DNA of 64,000 nucleotides from Nelumbo lutea (taxonomy: Eukaryota > Streptophyta > Magnoliopsida > Proteales > Nelumbonaceae): NCBI GenBank assembly GCA_022828595.1, contig JAKGHH010000005.1, positions 65,219,655-65,283,654 on the forward strand, given 5' to 3'. Below are positions 23,112 through 36,044 of the stretch, in pieces. Every line of letters starts with the position of its first letter. Position 1 is the stretch's first letter. The notes under the pieces are model-generated. The model was not told the DNA's origin and ran no database searches. It was given only the letters and a program-made list of their open reading frames with translations. A program made the position numbers and the translations under genes.

Positions 23112-23957
23112 ATCAGAATATGCAAGAAATGTGGACTCTATCTGATCCGTTGATATAAGATAAGTGAACATATGTGTCAATGAACCGGGTTTAGGTTGAC
23201 ACCAACATTGAATTGAATAAATTAGACAGTCCAAATATTGAATTAGACCGACCCAAATTGATACAAAACATTTATTAGATTGGATTGGACCTAATCCAGT
23301 CCAATTGACACACCTATGTGGAGATATGCCCAAATTGGGCCATGGGAGAGATTCTCATTTAACAATCTTCTCAACCCTCATTTTCTTCAATCTCCATCAA
23401 AGCCAGGCAAGATAAACAAGTATATTACATGGCAGAGAAAAGGCTTTCTTTATTTTGCTATTTAACATGTGAGCTGCTGAAAGACCAAGCAACCCCTATC
23501 CTTTAAATACCACCGATTGGTTACCACTTCTATGATGCAAATTTAATGGACAGTTTTTTCGGTATCATGTTTTAGGGCTTCGTTCAATGAGAATGAACCG
23601 GAGACAAACAATATCATACAGACCCGGCTGAATTATCTATCACGGCTGAATACGTTATTTCTCACCGTGGACCCTATCTGAGACCCAACTGTATTGAACA
23701 TTAGCGCGTTCAACTGTGAGAGGTAGTTCAGCCGGGTGTATACATGTGTATTTGTCTCCAGTTAATCCGCTCCCGGCATCGTTTATTTTTGTTGGTTCTA
23801 ATCCTCGATCCGTATACAACTTAGAACTTGTTAACTTTTGCACTTTTATAAAACTCTTCTATGGAATCAGACAGATTAAAGGGCAAAATGTGTATTTTTA
23901 TTAGTCATCGATTTTTTATTCACTTTTCCTCCACACTTTCTATTTGTCGTGAATTAA

Positions 23958-24298
23958 GCTGTGCTTGGAATCGGTGTAAATGAAAGTTTATACTAATTCG
24001 ATTTTGTCTGCATTTGAAAAGAGAGTGTGATCATGATAGACGTAAAACTCCACCCTAATTTAATTTTATGTATGTTTGGATGGAAAAGAGTTTTACGTTG
24101 ATAATTGATGTAAAACCTAACAAATGTAAAGTTTTACATCGATTATCGATTAAATGCTACATCAATTTTATTGACGCAAAACTTTACATTCTTCATCCAT
24201 CATGTTTTTCAAAAATCAACAATGACTTATGGTTCAGTGTAAAACATTATCGGTACACTTTTACACTGATAACGTTTTACATGATTCCAAACACAGTC
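23958..24298. mobile_element. Tourist-like MITE, TGTAAAA-rich family, eroded copy
   Basis: It starts GCTGTGCTTGGAATCGGTGT and ends ACATGATTCCAAACACAGTC. Flanks TAA and TTG. The interior is made of GTAAAG/TTTTACATC motifs shared with the element at 24943. Confidence 0.6.
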
Positions 24299-24301
24299 TT
24301 G

Positions 24302-24344
24302 AAGTCACACATCTTTATTATGAATTGAGAGATGTGTGACTCCA
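24302..24344. repeat. Perfect 12-bp stem-loop
   Basis: AGTCACACATCT pairs with AGATGTGTGACT around an ~18-nt loop, directly beside the Tourist-like copy. Confidence 0.5.
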
Positions 24345-24942
24345 ACTCAAGACGAACAGAATGGATAAAAAAAGTGAGTAAAAAATCTCTCTTCCACGTA
24401 AAAATGAATTCCACGCAACGTATAATATATGCGGTCAGGAATCAGCTATTAAAGTGTTTTGGTCTGAAATATATGATCAAATATGAGCCAAATAATTTCT
24501 TCTAGGTATGATAGGAACTCCATTTTTGTCTGAAGTCTGAAACGTATGAACTGTATCCCGAACAGCTGAGCATTTGAGTAATGGGAAATGACGTGCTGTC
24601 ACTTTTACCTTTGATCAGTTTGTGGTAGCCGATGCCAAAAGGTGTCCTCCAATGGTAAAACTTAATTCATTAAATCTCTTTCAATATTAGTGGACTATGA
24701 TGGAATCATGTATCCTCCTAGATTTCTGATCAGATGTCCCAATAATACCTAATGTCACAATAACGACAACTTTGATGTCAGATTTCTTTTTCTAATAATA
24801 TTTTGATCAGTCATTGGCATGCATATATATATATAACGAGATTAGGTTAAGAACAAAAATAAGTGGTTACTACATCTCAATCAAGTACTCACTCAATATA
24901 GAGTTGTTATTAGGTTAATTATTAAGGAAAATATGATAATTA

Positions 24943-25259
24943 GGCTACATTTGAAATCGATGTAAAATATAATCCATGTAAAAGTTTACATCAGTTTAGT
25001 TTTGTCGGCATTTGGATAGAATGTAAATCTAGATCAATGTAAAATTCTATTCCATTTTAGATTTGTTAGTGTTTGGAGGGAGTGGAATTTTATATCGTAA
25101 ATCAATGTAAAGCTTTATTTAAAGTAAAGTTTTACATCATACTACATCAATAAAATCAATGTAAAAATTCCATGCTTTTATAAGTTTAATGATAATTTTT
25201 TTTTACAATTTAGTGTAAAATCTCATCGATGACGTTTTACATCGCTTCCAAACACAGCC
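24943..25259. mobile_element. Tourist-like MITE, 317 bp, TTA duplication
   Basis: Ends GGCTACATTTGAAATCGATG and ACATCGCTTCCAAACACAGCC-type inverted repeat. TTA flanks both sides (24940-24942 and 25260-25262), the PIF/Harbinger footprint. Confidence 0.78.
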
Positions 25260-25559
25260 TTAGCTTGTTTAGTATGTACTCAATGTCCCAAATCACAAAC
25301 CCCTATTATTGGTCCTCTTATTTTGTAATTACTTTACATTCCCTTGCCCTTACCTAAATTATCATCAGAAGAACTCAAATTTTGAATTTCCGTTGAAGAT
25401 TCAGCTGCTGCAATCTGATATTAAATTGGGGTAATAGCATATAAGGGCAACTTTTGAGGTTTAATATCAATAAAATAATGTTTAAAAAAAATCAAAAATA
25501 TATTAATTTTTTAAAATAATATCAATAAAAAACGAAAACACTATTCACCATCTTCTTTT

Positions 25560-27420
25560 TGCCATTTATTTACCAAGTATCGAATCAATGAGAGAATTAA
25601 GCAGAAAGATTTAGTTTTTACTTTTTACCGACGAGTAGTTCTAGTCTTAATGGTTTTGGCGTTTGTAAATATTTTAAAAGAAATTAGTGTTAACTGATAC
25701 GTCATCCATCTTAAGAATTTGGTAACGGAACCAATTAATCTAGGAAGCAAAAATCAACGAGAGGATCCAAAGATTCTCTGAGAATTGCATTATCACATAT
25801 TGAACAAAGCAGTCAAAATGGGGCCTTTCTTCTGTCTTCTTGTAACTATATATAGACATCCATGTCAGTAAGCTAGTGAGTGCCTCAAGAGTGGCAACAA
25901 TTAATGCATAAACTAATTAATTTTGTGCCGGTGGAACACTGATGAGATGAGATGCTTGTATACTAATGAGACAAGCAATGCTTTGGTGGTTGCACCCTTC
26001 TTTTTTCCTATCACTCTAGCTAATGGCCCTTCTTATCAAGTCAGTCAATTTTCTCTTTCTTAATGCCAGAGTGATGAGAATATAATGTTTTAATTTGATT
26101 GCTCCCCATTATCCAGGATGAGTCGATAAAGAAACCAAAAAGTTTGCTTTTCAAGGACTATTATAGGTTTTAGATTGAATGGTGGAACACTGGAGGCTAA
26201 ATGTTGTTAGGGGTTGGAGAAATGAATTATAATGTTTTATCAAATGGGATCTCAGCTACCAACCAGACGTCCAATCTGTGAAGCTATCATCTCTTTTTGA
26301 AGGTTGCTCCTTGAGGTTGATAGACTGAACATGCAGACCCACCTTGAGGATTCAACAAATGAATCTTTGACCCAAGATGATGCTGCATCTTTGACCTTTT
26401 TGACTGGGAATGACAACACGGATTCAATAAATTAAAATGGGGTTTGGGAGGTGGTGTGGCTCACTCAAGTCGAAAGGGTAGGGCGTTGGGAGCCTCTTTT
26501 GGTTATCTTTCTGTAATGGGGTTCGAAAAGGATTTACGGAACTATGGGTTGGGTGTGGAGTGGAGATGAACCGATGAACATGGATGAAAAAGGACGGAAA
26601 TGTAGAAATCCGAACACAACAAACTTGCATAAAAGAAGACAACAGAGAGAGAAAGGTATTGATTTTTCTCTGATGGGAGTGAACAAGATAAAATGGGTTA
26701 AATGAATGCAGACGAAAAGGACGGTCCCTCAGTGCCTTACGCTTTTTCATAACAAAACCAAAACCAAGTTCGATAGAAACACCCAAGAATGTATTCAAAT
26801 AATTGTTTATTTTGGGTTGGGACCACACTTACTTAAGTTTGGGAAATAAGCCCAAATAAATATTTATTTTGAGCTTATTTTTAAGCCCTGTTTGAAATAA
26901 GTATTGGGTTGGGACCACACCTATACTATTACTATCTATCCCTGTTTGAAATAAGTATTTTTTTTTCAACCAAGAATAAACACTTATTTATCATATAAGC
27001 ATGATCAAACATGGACTTACTTGTAACTGTAATGGAAGTTTAGGGATGATCATTTTCCCCCTCGCTCGTTCTGGCCCAGAAATTTCAGGTTTGGGCCTAT
27101 ATCTTGTATTTAGGCTCAGTGCCCGAACCTTCATCGGGCCCGCAAGTTTCATTTAAGTATAGGATCAGGATGTTTCATTATTTCTGTTTCTGAATGCTGT
27201 TCACGAGGGATTGGTGATTGTCACAAGCTCTTGGAAACTATCAAATAGAGGCCCAGTTTGATCAGGATGGGGCAGCACGGGATCTGTTACAAACAAAACA
27301 ATGCATCGCGTAGCCCTCGTTTTACAAATTTTTGTTTTCAGCAGATGTTGGAACCGGATGTGACTGGGCATTTGATTAAGAAGATGTTTCATTTTATGAT
27401 TTGATAACGTGCTCTTTCGA
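25560..27420. other. Intergenic, no gene recognised
   Basis: The 134-codon minus frame at 26424-26828 lacks any family motif. Repeats related to the 55949 element lie at 26830-27010. Confidence 0.45.
26830..27010. repeat. Fragment related to the AAATAAGTGCTTATTT MITE family
   Basis: It has repeated CCTGTTTGAAATAAGTATT and AAGCCCAAATAAATATTTATT motifs as in the element at 55949-56743. GGGTTGGGACCACAC is duplicated inside it and in its flank (26814-26828 and 26908-26922). No clean ends. Confidence 0.45.
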
Positions 27421-27427
27421 GGCCACG

Positions 27428-27523
27428 TCCCAATTTTGGAAGGAGTGCAAATACAAATCTCATATCTTGCATTATTTTGTATGTATTTACATCGTAATTT
27501 GTATTCTTTCCAAACTGAGCTAC
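27428..27523. mobile_element. Small MITE, CTCAGTTTGGAA family
   Basis: CAATTTTGGAAGGAGTGCAA on the left pairs with the right end TTCTTTCCAAACTGAGCT. Relatives are at 33935 and 48369, and a one-ended remnant is near 36868-36900. Confidence 0.5.
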
Positions 27524-27529
27524 CCAAAT

Positions 27530-30500
27530 AACGCCCAAGATATGAAGATTCAACTGAGGTTTCTGGCTTCGAGATTTCATTCTTGTAATTAAAATCTGGA
27601 AATCTTTCTAACTCGTGCCTTACTCATACTTCCATTTTATAGGGCAACTAGAAGACGCCCTCTATTCATTTTCGTTGTCATAAGACCGATGGTGAGGATT
27701 TTGAGAGCAGTGTTACCAAACACTACGCCTAATGGATTTTTTTTAAAGTGCTTTTGCTTTAAATTATTTTTCAGAAAGCCCAACCAAACCCAATTTATTA
27801 GTGTACATGTTGAGATGGGCCGTTCTCAATTTTTGGTCTCAAAAAATTATACTGGGCTCCGATTGAATTATTCAATCCCAAGGACCTACATTTTGGCCCA
27901 AAGTTGTATGCATGCTAGCACGTGTACATCAAATTTCGCGGGTTTCCTGGTCTATCCGGGAAGCCCAATTGATAAATAACCAAACCATCTCCCATTTTGG
28001 TGGATGGGCCTTCAGGGCTTAGGCTGATTGTGCAAGGATCCCGTTGGGTACGAAGCTATTCCAATCAACTCAAAGGTGGTTGGGACTTGGGAGTCTCCTA
28101 GCTACATGTAAAGGTGATTGTTGCTTTACATTTCCAATGAAATTGCAAATGACAAGCTTTGTTTCCGCTCTCTCAGACTCAGTTTCCGTTTCCGGCAACT
28201 TTTTTTTTTATGGCTATTTAGTCAGAGGAAATTACCACGTTCAGACATTAGTTTGGATGGGGTTATAAATTAATCATAGTTCTTCTGTACAACATGGTGT
28301 ATGAGGCTGATGTGTTTACAGGTCAGGGTATGAACATTTAGCCGATTTAAATCAGCTTCCTTTATTTGATGGACCACATATATATATCTGGATCGGCCGC
28401 AAGGTTACTCCATGATGCACTACTAGATATATATATATATATATGGTACTCAATATATTTGTCAAATAGGATCCTTCCTGATTGTGATTGTGATTGATCT
28501 GCCCTGTCTGATTTTGGAATTCCAACATACAAATAACCTACAAGTGTAGTTAGTGAGTCGGTCCTCTTTCGTTTCGTTTCTTTGACCCTTTTGTGATTTT
28601 GTAAGTGAAAGAAGTGGGAAAAGATCATTCCTCTTTTCTAGCAATGTGGGTGGATGGTGTGGCTATTGAATTGTTCTTTATCAGCACACTTGTGTGAAAC
28701 TTGCTTATATTCTATTGAGCTTTGTCAAGCACAGCACAAGACATGATAGGGAAATAGGGATGAAAAAAACAAAACACTGATCACTTTGATGCAAGATAGA
28801 AGATACATAGTTACACTACGCATACACATTGTAGTCTTAGCGGCTTAATTAGCTTAGCCCACATTATAAGCATAAATCGATCTAAAACAAACTGCATGAA
28901 ATTTCCCTTTACCAAAGAATAACCCTCAGAGACCAGAGAATTTCAAACATCTGTTTCAAGTTGCCTGCGAAAGTAAATTGGTTTTGTAGATGCTACATAA
29001 TGGCTTTTCGGTTCTCATGCAAAGCTAGATCGAGGTTTGCTTCTTTGATGGTAACGATAGCGAAGGCGGAGGTGGATGGGAATAGTGCCGAGAAAATGGA
29101 GTGGGAGGTGGAGGAGAATAGAAATAGAACCATGTACTATGTAGGTGGTGGTGATGTTGATTTGTAGGAGGGGGAGATGAAGTGATGATGGTGGTTGAGA
29201 GGGGGAGGAGAGCTGTAGTGATGGATAGGGTATGAGTAAAGCAACATGGATAACTGAGTGAATAAAATGAAAAGAGGGAGGAATACATTCTTCGACATCC
29301 AAATTCCAGATGCTGTTAGCGACCTCTCCATGCTTAAAACATGAGTTCAGCCAGATTCAGTTGGGTCTATCTTCCAAGTTCCAACTTGTGTACCTGATAC
29401 AGCGTTGGGGTTTGGAAGCCAAACCGGATGCTGACAAAACCCTTGACGGACATCTCATAGGTCCGTCCGGCAGTCTGTCCATCTAATTTGTAGACCCCAG
29501 TTTGACACCAGCTAGGTGGTGGTTTACCAGCCGGGTCATCAGTACTCTTGTAGCGCTGCTAAGGTTGCAACCAGATTAGGGCGCAGGTTGGGGAGCAGCG
29601 ATAACCAAACCATCCTGTCCTAGCTCTCAAGTTGAGTGTATCTGGCATGATCTCTTTGACAAAATTAAGAGAATAATAAGACAACTATGATTTTTATTTT
29701 AGTTTAGTTCCAGAGTACACAGATGTTCCATTGGGAGGTTACCAAAGGCAGCTATAAATAAAGAATGACATTGATCTGGTCAGGTTTAGTAAGTGGTGGC
29801 AGCTAGTTCTGATGAGTTTTTAATTCATAGACCTGAAAATTGAGACATTAAACAAGCAATTAGTGTTAATACGCTTTATTCAACATGAGCACTTCTTCTA
29901 TTCGAGAATAAAAAGTGATTCAGGGACCTTACCCAGATTAAATTTTTAGATTGAATGGTTTGAGATGGTATCAGAATCAATCTAATGGTTTATCCTCATT
30001 GCCTTCATTACAATTAATTAAACTTTATTATAAGGTATAAACGGGCCTGTGCTTAATTATGTTTCCAGCCCAATTGAATTTCATGTGAGAAGGCATATTT
30101 GAGAATGGAAGAACTAGAGATTGAATGCTGAATTAAGGGATATTTACAGCATTCAACAATTAATAAAGAGCGAAAGAGGTAGAGTTGGTAAACACTGAAA
30201 ACTCAACTTTGAAAGTGGAGTCTCCTCCACCCACACCCAACCATAAAATTTTACAAATGGTGGCGCAGTAATAGCCTCTACTCTACTCTAGGTGCAGCCC
30301 AAATTCCATACACTATTTATAATAATGAGCAATAATTTATCTCAATATAATTGGTTATTTTAAAATTATGACTGCTGATTTGATCACCTTATCCTATAAA
30401 TATATATGATTTATAAATGGGCTACTCCTTATTAAAAGCAATTAATGCTCCTACTCAAGTACAACAAATTAAAATAGTTGACTCTATTATAGGGCTAATC

Positions 30501-30780
30501 CTCTATGTGTTCCCACTGTTGCTAGCTCTAAGCTAATCTAATTAGCTCTAGGCCTTTAGAACTAAGAACCATTTTATTTTTTATTTTTAGGTCAAAGATG
30601 ATAGATAGCTTGCAAAACAGTGGTGGGGTTGAAAGCTAGAAAAAGTGGGTTTTAGTTAATTGATTAACTTTATTCTTACTGCTTACGTATTGTTTAAGGC
30701 TACCCTTGAGTTTTTCGAAAATTAATTATGTCTTCCTTGCCATTGAAGTCCGTTAATAGAAAGAGTAAAAAGACTTTTAC
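27530..30780. other. Intergenic with one doubtful small frame
   Basis: A TA run lies at 28428-28444. The Pro/His-rich frame at 29137-29298 is the only candidate. No intron-exon gene could be built. Confidence 0.4.
29137..29298 (-). CDS. Possible short secreted Pro/His-rich peptide
   Basis: A 53-codon frame starts MSKNVFLPLFILFTQLSMLL, which looks like a signal peptide, and continues with YSSPPPLNHHHH and a SPSYKSTSPPPT tail, a composition like hydroxyproline-rich wall proteins. A start 11 codons upstream (29331) is also possible. The frame is short, no flanking exon was recognised, and a GGT/GGA-rich plus strand would give Pro-rich minus frames by chance. The two other minus frames are also open and Pro-rich. 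It could be a relic, an unannotated small gene or nothing. Confidence 0.2.
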   Translation of the reverse strand: MSKNVFLPLFILFTQLSMLLYSYPIHHYSSPPPLNHHHHFISPSYKSTSPPPT

Positions 30781-30820
30781 TTATCATTCTTTTTCAAATT
30801 CTTGAAATGAAACATTAACC

Positions 30821-31025
30821 GAATCAAACCTATGTGGTTTGACAACATCAACCAATGGAATCATCGCTGCAGAATCAAACCTATGTGGTTTGACAACATC
30901 AACCAATGGAATCATCGCTGCAGAATCAAACCTATGTGGTTTGACAACATCAACCAATGGAATCATCGCTGCATAATCAAACCTATGTGGTTTGACAACA
31001 TCAACCAATGGAATCATCGCTGCAG
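30821..31025. repeat. Tandem 51-bp repeat, 4 copies, open on both strands
   Basis: Units start at 30821, 30872, 30923 and 30974 and are almost identical (the fourth differs at one or two bases). As 51 is a multiple of 3, the minus frame 31032-30784 reads MATAAMIPLVDVVKPHRFD, then repeated AAMIPLVDVVKPHRFDS units, ending in a short acidic tail and TGA; the plus frame is also open. The minus ATG has a good plant start context (CGATGGC). No homologue is recognised. This may be a recently expanded exon or non-coding minisatellite. Confidence 0.9.
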
Positions 31026-31039
31026 TTGCCATCGACTAT

Positions 31040-33050
31040 GTTCATCAAGTAGAGAATGGAATCACATCCTTGAATATGAATGGATGAATCTTTGATGCTC
31101 CAATTCCTCCCTGACAAACTTTGGGGAGAAGCAGGGGAAAGAGATGTGGCAGCAATATGAAGAAGAATGCGGTTGAGTCGTTCTTGTGTTACGGTGTCAG
31201 CGGTTTTGCAATGTGAGGAAGAACGGGGCTGAGTCGTTCTTTTGTTACATGCGTACAGCTAAAAGGAGATTGGAAGTGAGGTCACAGTGGAGGGATTTCG
31301 GGGTCCAATGGATGGAGGTGACGAAGTGAGCAAGGGCAACAGGGGAGGTAGAAGGAGCGGGGACGTCCACCGGCCGCTATAGATTATATCTCTTTCTCCC
31401 AAATTTGAGTTCAACCAACCACTGTAGGACCCCAACCACTGTAGGACCGGGTGCGCCCACCAATCGCACGTCCACCAGGCGATAAGGGAGTCCGGATCTC
31501 CTGTTCACGAAAACTCTGCCCATATTTACTGCAACTATATATATGGAGAACATCTCATCCCCTGTATAGTATTATACAGGGAGAGATGGGATAGGGGAGG
31601 TAGAAATAGAACGAAATCCCTCTCTCCCGTGCGGGTATTGAACCATCAAATCGATTCTTTTCTTTTGGTAAGCATTGATGCTTTGCTTTGCTTTTATTTA
31701 TTTTTTAATCAATAATTTGTTAAATTCTTTCTATTTTCATTGTTGACATATCCTTTTTGGGTTTAAACCCTAAACCCCAATTTTTGGACAATATGTGATG
31801 TAAATTATGGCAGGCCTCTTTTATAGTGGAACAACTCACAGACGCACGCCTAAGCTCCTTTGGCTTATCTCTCCCATCAAGGTCACCAACTTCGGAGCTA
31901 GTGTTGCAACAACGATAGAATTGATGACTATTGCCCAAGTATGGCTATGATCAGTCATCTCAGTAAATTTGTATCGTGTTTTGGCCTAAAACGACCGTTG
32001 CAACAGGGGGTCTCAGATATTATCGTTCTGGACCATTTTTTTCCTCTCAAACTGCAATGCTCACTCGGGCTTGTAACCAGGAGATTAGTAAGAAGGGCGA
32101 CATTTTAGGTGGGAATTTTGATTGAAAGAAGAACGAGAAGAAAATAGATTTAACCGATGACCACCATCACCATATCAGTTCGGCCAATAAAGAAAATCAG
32201 GGGTGCAGTGGCGAAATCAGAGTGAGAAGAACGGAGGACGAAATCAGAGTGAGAGATGAGAGAGAAGAGAAGAACCACCGCTTTAGGTTGCAGCGGCGAC
32301 ATAACTATGGGGAAGGAGGTGAGGAGAGAGAGATTTGAAAGGGTATTTTTGAAAATTTTGAAAAAAAAATGTATATGCCATTTCACATATTTGATAAACT
32401 GTTCGAAAAATTAATGACAACGGAGATTTTCGATAATTGTCAGAAACCTTAAAAATGTTTTAAGATAATATATAAATAATAAAAATAGGATTAATCAATT
32501 AATTAAATTATAAGAATAATTTAAAAAAATTGCCCTTTATTAAATAGGGTAAGACTTGATGGAGTGGCTTGAGAAACCAGGGTGCATAATATGAGAAAGA
32601 AAATTAGCATGTCATAATTCTTCCAAACACCTTTATGATCATTGCGTGTGAACTTTCTCTAGCTTTTTAGCCTTTACCTTTCGCACATTGATTGGAGTGA
32701 GTGGGTAACGACAACCCTAAGATGGGTTTTATTAGGCATCGTCTCAGCTATTCCCCACTGTGTTTCACCCTAACCATCAATGCAACAATGCCGCCCCTCT
32801 AACTCTTCTAACCAACCTTTGAGCGCTAAGGCGGCGTCAATTTTTTTTTCTGAAAGCTATTTACAGTGTAACTTCATTTATTCATGTAACTATCTTCATT
32901 AAATTATATAATGATTCTTGTATTCAAAGTCATTCTCAGAATGAGCAAAATTATTTCAACATGCATGCCTTGTTAACGTTTTTCCTAAGTTGAAAAAGTT
33001 GTTTATCCACCGGATAATTTTGATGTCTATTTTTTCATAGATCTTATATA
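31040..33050. other. Intergenic, no gene recognised
   Basis: Includes a short direct duplication, CCAACCACTGTAGGACC, at 31416-31450. Frames such as 32150-32386 have no recognisable motif. Confidence 0.45.
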
Positions 33051-33054
33051 AATG

Positions 33055-33310
33055 CATCGTTTTCAAAATCAGACCGGACTAGATGGTCAGGTCGGCCCAA
33101 AACCAGATTTTCCATAAAAACTATTGATTTTGGTCAGTAAACCATTGATCCGGACGGTTAATCTTTCAAATTGTTTGAACGGTTTTGACTAGTTTTCATT
33201 TTCTTTTAATTTTTTAATTTTTTAATTTTTTGTTAGAATGGGCTAATCGTTCGACCCAGTAACCGGACCCCTGACCGGTTCAGTCTCTGAATCAGTTTTA
33301 AAAACCAGTG
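33055..33310 (+). mobile_element. hAT-type MITE, CATGG family, copy 4
   Basis: It starts CATCGTTTTCAAAATC, has the family core (GTTTGAACGGTTTTGAC, AATGGGCTAATCGTTCGACC) and ends near TTTTAAAAACCAGTG. A target duplication could not be aligned. Confidence 0.7.
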
Positions 33311-33934
33311 AACATGAAAAAAAATAAAAAAAAAAAACAATGAAAATCACAACATGCCTTTAATCCGAAGTCCGAAGGATTGATCCATGTTCAACCCAAG
33401 CCCACCACTACCCTAAGCAAATCCTCATGATCTTGACCTTTGCCCGCGAGTGGAAACCAAAGTAATATAGTCCCCAGTCTCTGATAAAATATTAGTATAG
33501 TTATCAATCCACGCTTTTGGCTTTTCGGTAACGAAATCCAAACAAGGTCAATCAATTGTGGGTTAGGGAGCCTCCCAAGTTCCTCTCTCCTTCTCTCTTT
33601 AAGTTTATGTTGACAGTTGACATTTGACAGTTGAGTGGAGTAGGTGAAGTATAAAAAAAAATTGGATTTAAAGCCACCAATTACGGGCCACTATGAAAGA
33701 AAATAACCAACGATCAGAAACTTCTCCGATGTGAAAATGTCATTGATCGACAAAACAAATTCATGGGTTTCCGGTCCGGCCTTCCTCGACCAATCTAACA
33801 TTATCCTCTTCAACACTTGTATTACGTTGACTTTTACATATGAGATGGCTTGTACTTGAATAAAGAGAACGAATGATAGAACCAACATTTTTAGTAATCT
33901 CTTTCTTGATCTTTTATGAGTATGAATTGTATTA

Positions 33935-34012
33935 GGCTCAGTTTGTAAGAAGTATAAATATATTGTATTTTATATAATTTTGTATGCATTTGTATTTCTT
34001 CCAAACTGAGCC
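33935..34012. mobile_element. Small MITE, CTCAGTTTGGAA family, 78 bp
   Basis: Starts GGCTCAGTTTGTAAGAAGTA and ends ACTTC-complement ...TTCTTCCAAACTGAGCC. Flanks TTA and ATA. Nearly all of it can fold into one hairpin. Confidence 0.65.
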
Positions 34013-34152
34013 ATAAGGCCTCATTTCTTATTAAAGAAGATCTATGACGACGATGATGAAAATGAGGAAAAAGGATATAAACTTCTTTGTACAATTTTAA
34101 TCCTTATGCAATAATGAAATATATGTTTGATTCCGTTTACATTTATTTATAG

Positions 34153-35012
34153 TGTCACATAGGTGTCTTGTCAGAAAATGCCTCATTTATTGTATTCATG
34201 TGTACGAAGTTTGTAAATTCTCTGCGCCTTTCTTGTTTTAGGAAACTTCATTTTGAAGCTTCCTAAAACATATAGGCATTTATTCATTTTGCTTATATAG
34301 TGCCTAATTGTAACAAGTGTTTTCTTCGCCGTGCCTTCAAGTGCCAACCACCATGCCTACAGCCGCCACTCTAGCGTCCAAGTGTGTGTCATGGGTGGAT
34401 TATGCATGTACTTTTGTATGGGGGATTGTCAATGACACTATTATAATATTATAGTATTTTTTTCCACCTTTTTATGTTTATTATTGTCACTCCCCCAAAA
34501 GCTTAACGTCCAAGTGTGTGCCATGGGTGGATTATGCATGTACTTTTGTATGGGGGATTGTCAATGACACTATTGTAATATTGTAGTATTCTTTTCCACC
34601 TTTTTGATGTTTCTTATTGTCACTCCCCCAAAAGCTTAACGTCCAAGTGTGTGCCATGGGTGTATTATGCATGTACTTTTGTATGGGGTATTGCCAATGA
34701 CATTATTGTAATATTGTAGTATTTTTTTTTCACCTTTTTGATGTTTTTTATTGTCACTCCCCCAAAAGCTTAACGTACTCTTTGAGGGGAGGTAGGTAGT
34801 CGAGTGAGTTCATAAGCTTGTAAAGGTTAAGCACGAAATCCCCTCGACACTATACTGTATGCTTGTGCTTGCCACTGATTACTGTAATACAAATAGCCTT
34901 TTGCTAATTCGCGTTCCATCTTGTTGCCTTTTTGTGTGTATTTGCTTTGTTACATAGGCTTACTCTCCCCTTTCGAGTGCCGCACGGGGCCCCAACAATT
35001 ATCCCCGTGACA
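34153..35012. mobile_element. Possible solo LTR
   Basis: The stretch starts TGTCAC and ends GTGACA, a TG...CA pair with short inverted ends. It holds three 132-bp tandem copies, a polyadenylation-type TGTAATACAAATA stretch near 34880, and a GCACGGGGCCCCAACA tail. Flanking pentamers TATAG and TAATG agree at 3 of 5 positions only. It seems to split a repeat whose other copy is at about 35360-35540. Confidence 0.3.
34373..34775. repeat. Tandem ~132-bp repeat, 3 copies
   Basis: Units start with CGTCCAAGTGTGTG at 34375, 34507 and 34640 and end with TTATTGTCACTCCCCCAAAAGC. Few differences separate them, which implies recent duplication. No frame stays open through them. Confidence 0.92.
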
Positions 35013-35019
35013 TAATGGC

Positions 35020-36040
35020 GCGTACGTGTCATAAATAACCTTATTAATTGTTTTTCTCGATTTTACAATCATACAAATACAAAACATTTATTGAATAAAC
35101 GTAAACAGAACAAAACACCCTCAAAATGTATGGGGAAAACAGGGATTCCACACAACTGGCAAGGCTGGATCAAAGCCAAACTGTTGAGAAATTTCAACTC
35201 TGTTGGCTTGAGTGCAACTTCGTGAACTTAAACTACTATCTACACACATCTTATATAACATACCCATCGAATAAAATAACCTCCCTAGCCCTAGGCAATA
35301 TATAATGCCAGTTAAAGTATACATTGTATTTGTGTTGATTACAAACATTGATTAATCAAAATTTCAAGGAAATCAAGTATTTGTTTGATTTCATTTATAT
35401 TTTTCATTCAAGGTTTATACTTTATTTGTTTATAAAACCGAAAAAAGTAATAATTATAATCGTTTATGACAATTAAGCACCACTAAACTCTACATCAACA
35501 TAATATTGAATAAACGCCCATAAAACCAAACACCCTATTGCAACCTAGCAATTTGAAACATAAACAGATAAGCTACTATCGGAGCTGGGTGTCCAACCAA
35601 ACCTACCTACCTTAGCTAGAATAGTCTATCTAAACAATTGCAATGATCCCACTATCACAGTCCTCAAACTGTACAAACCCTGGAGAGGCGTACCAGTGAG
35701 GCAGTGAGAAAACCAAGTTGAATGAGAGATTGAATTTGAATGAGAGAACCAAGTTGAATGTAGTACCATGCATTAAACTGGTTACTGGGAAAACACATTC
35801 AAGAGGTTGTACTCCTGGTATCATATCACACGCAGGCCATGATCCCTTATTCCCTCCAAGGCCAAAGTGCCCATTAATTGGAGTCCAGACAGACAGACTG
35901 TTTAGGGGGAGAGGACCAAACAGAGAGCGATAGTTCCATGTAAATCAACTCTGTAAGTGTGGGTTAAATAACATCGCATTCATTTGCGTTTCTATTTACA
36001 TATTGTTAAATATATACTCTTTAATGGCTGAATGAAAAAT
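35020..36040. other. Intergenic with a repeat pair
   Basis: ATTGAATAAACGTAAACAG followed by AAAACACCCT (about 35090-35125) recurs as ATTGAATAAACGCCCATAAA at about 35505-35535, and GTTTGATTTCATTTATA at 35383 is its inverted partner. This is a MITE family with unresolved ends. Confidence 0.4.
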
Positions 36041-36044
36041 ATAA

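Noticed and set aside
26424..26828. 134-codon minus frame
   Set aside because: No domain, signal or exon structure, and it borders a repeat fragment.
30821..31025. CRISPR-like regular repeat
   Set aside because: The 51-bp units are head-to-tail without unique spacers, and the DNA is plant nuclear.
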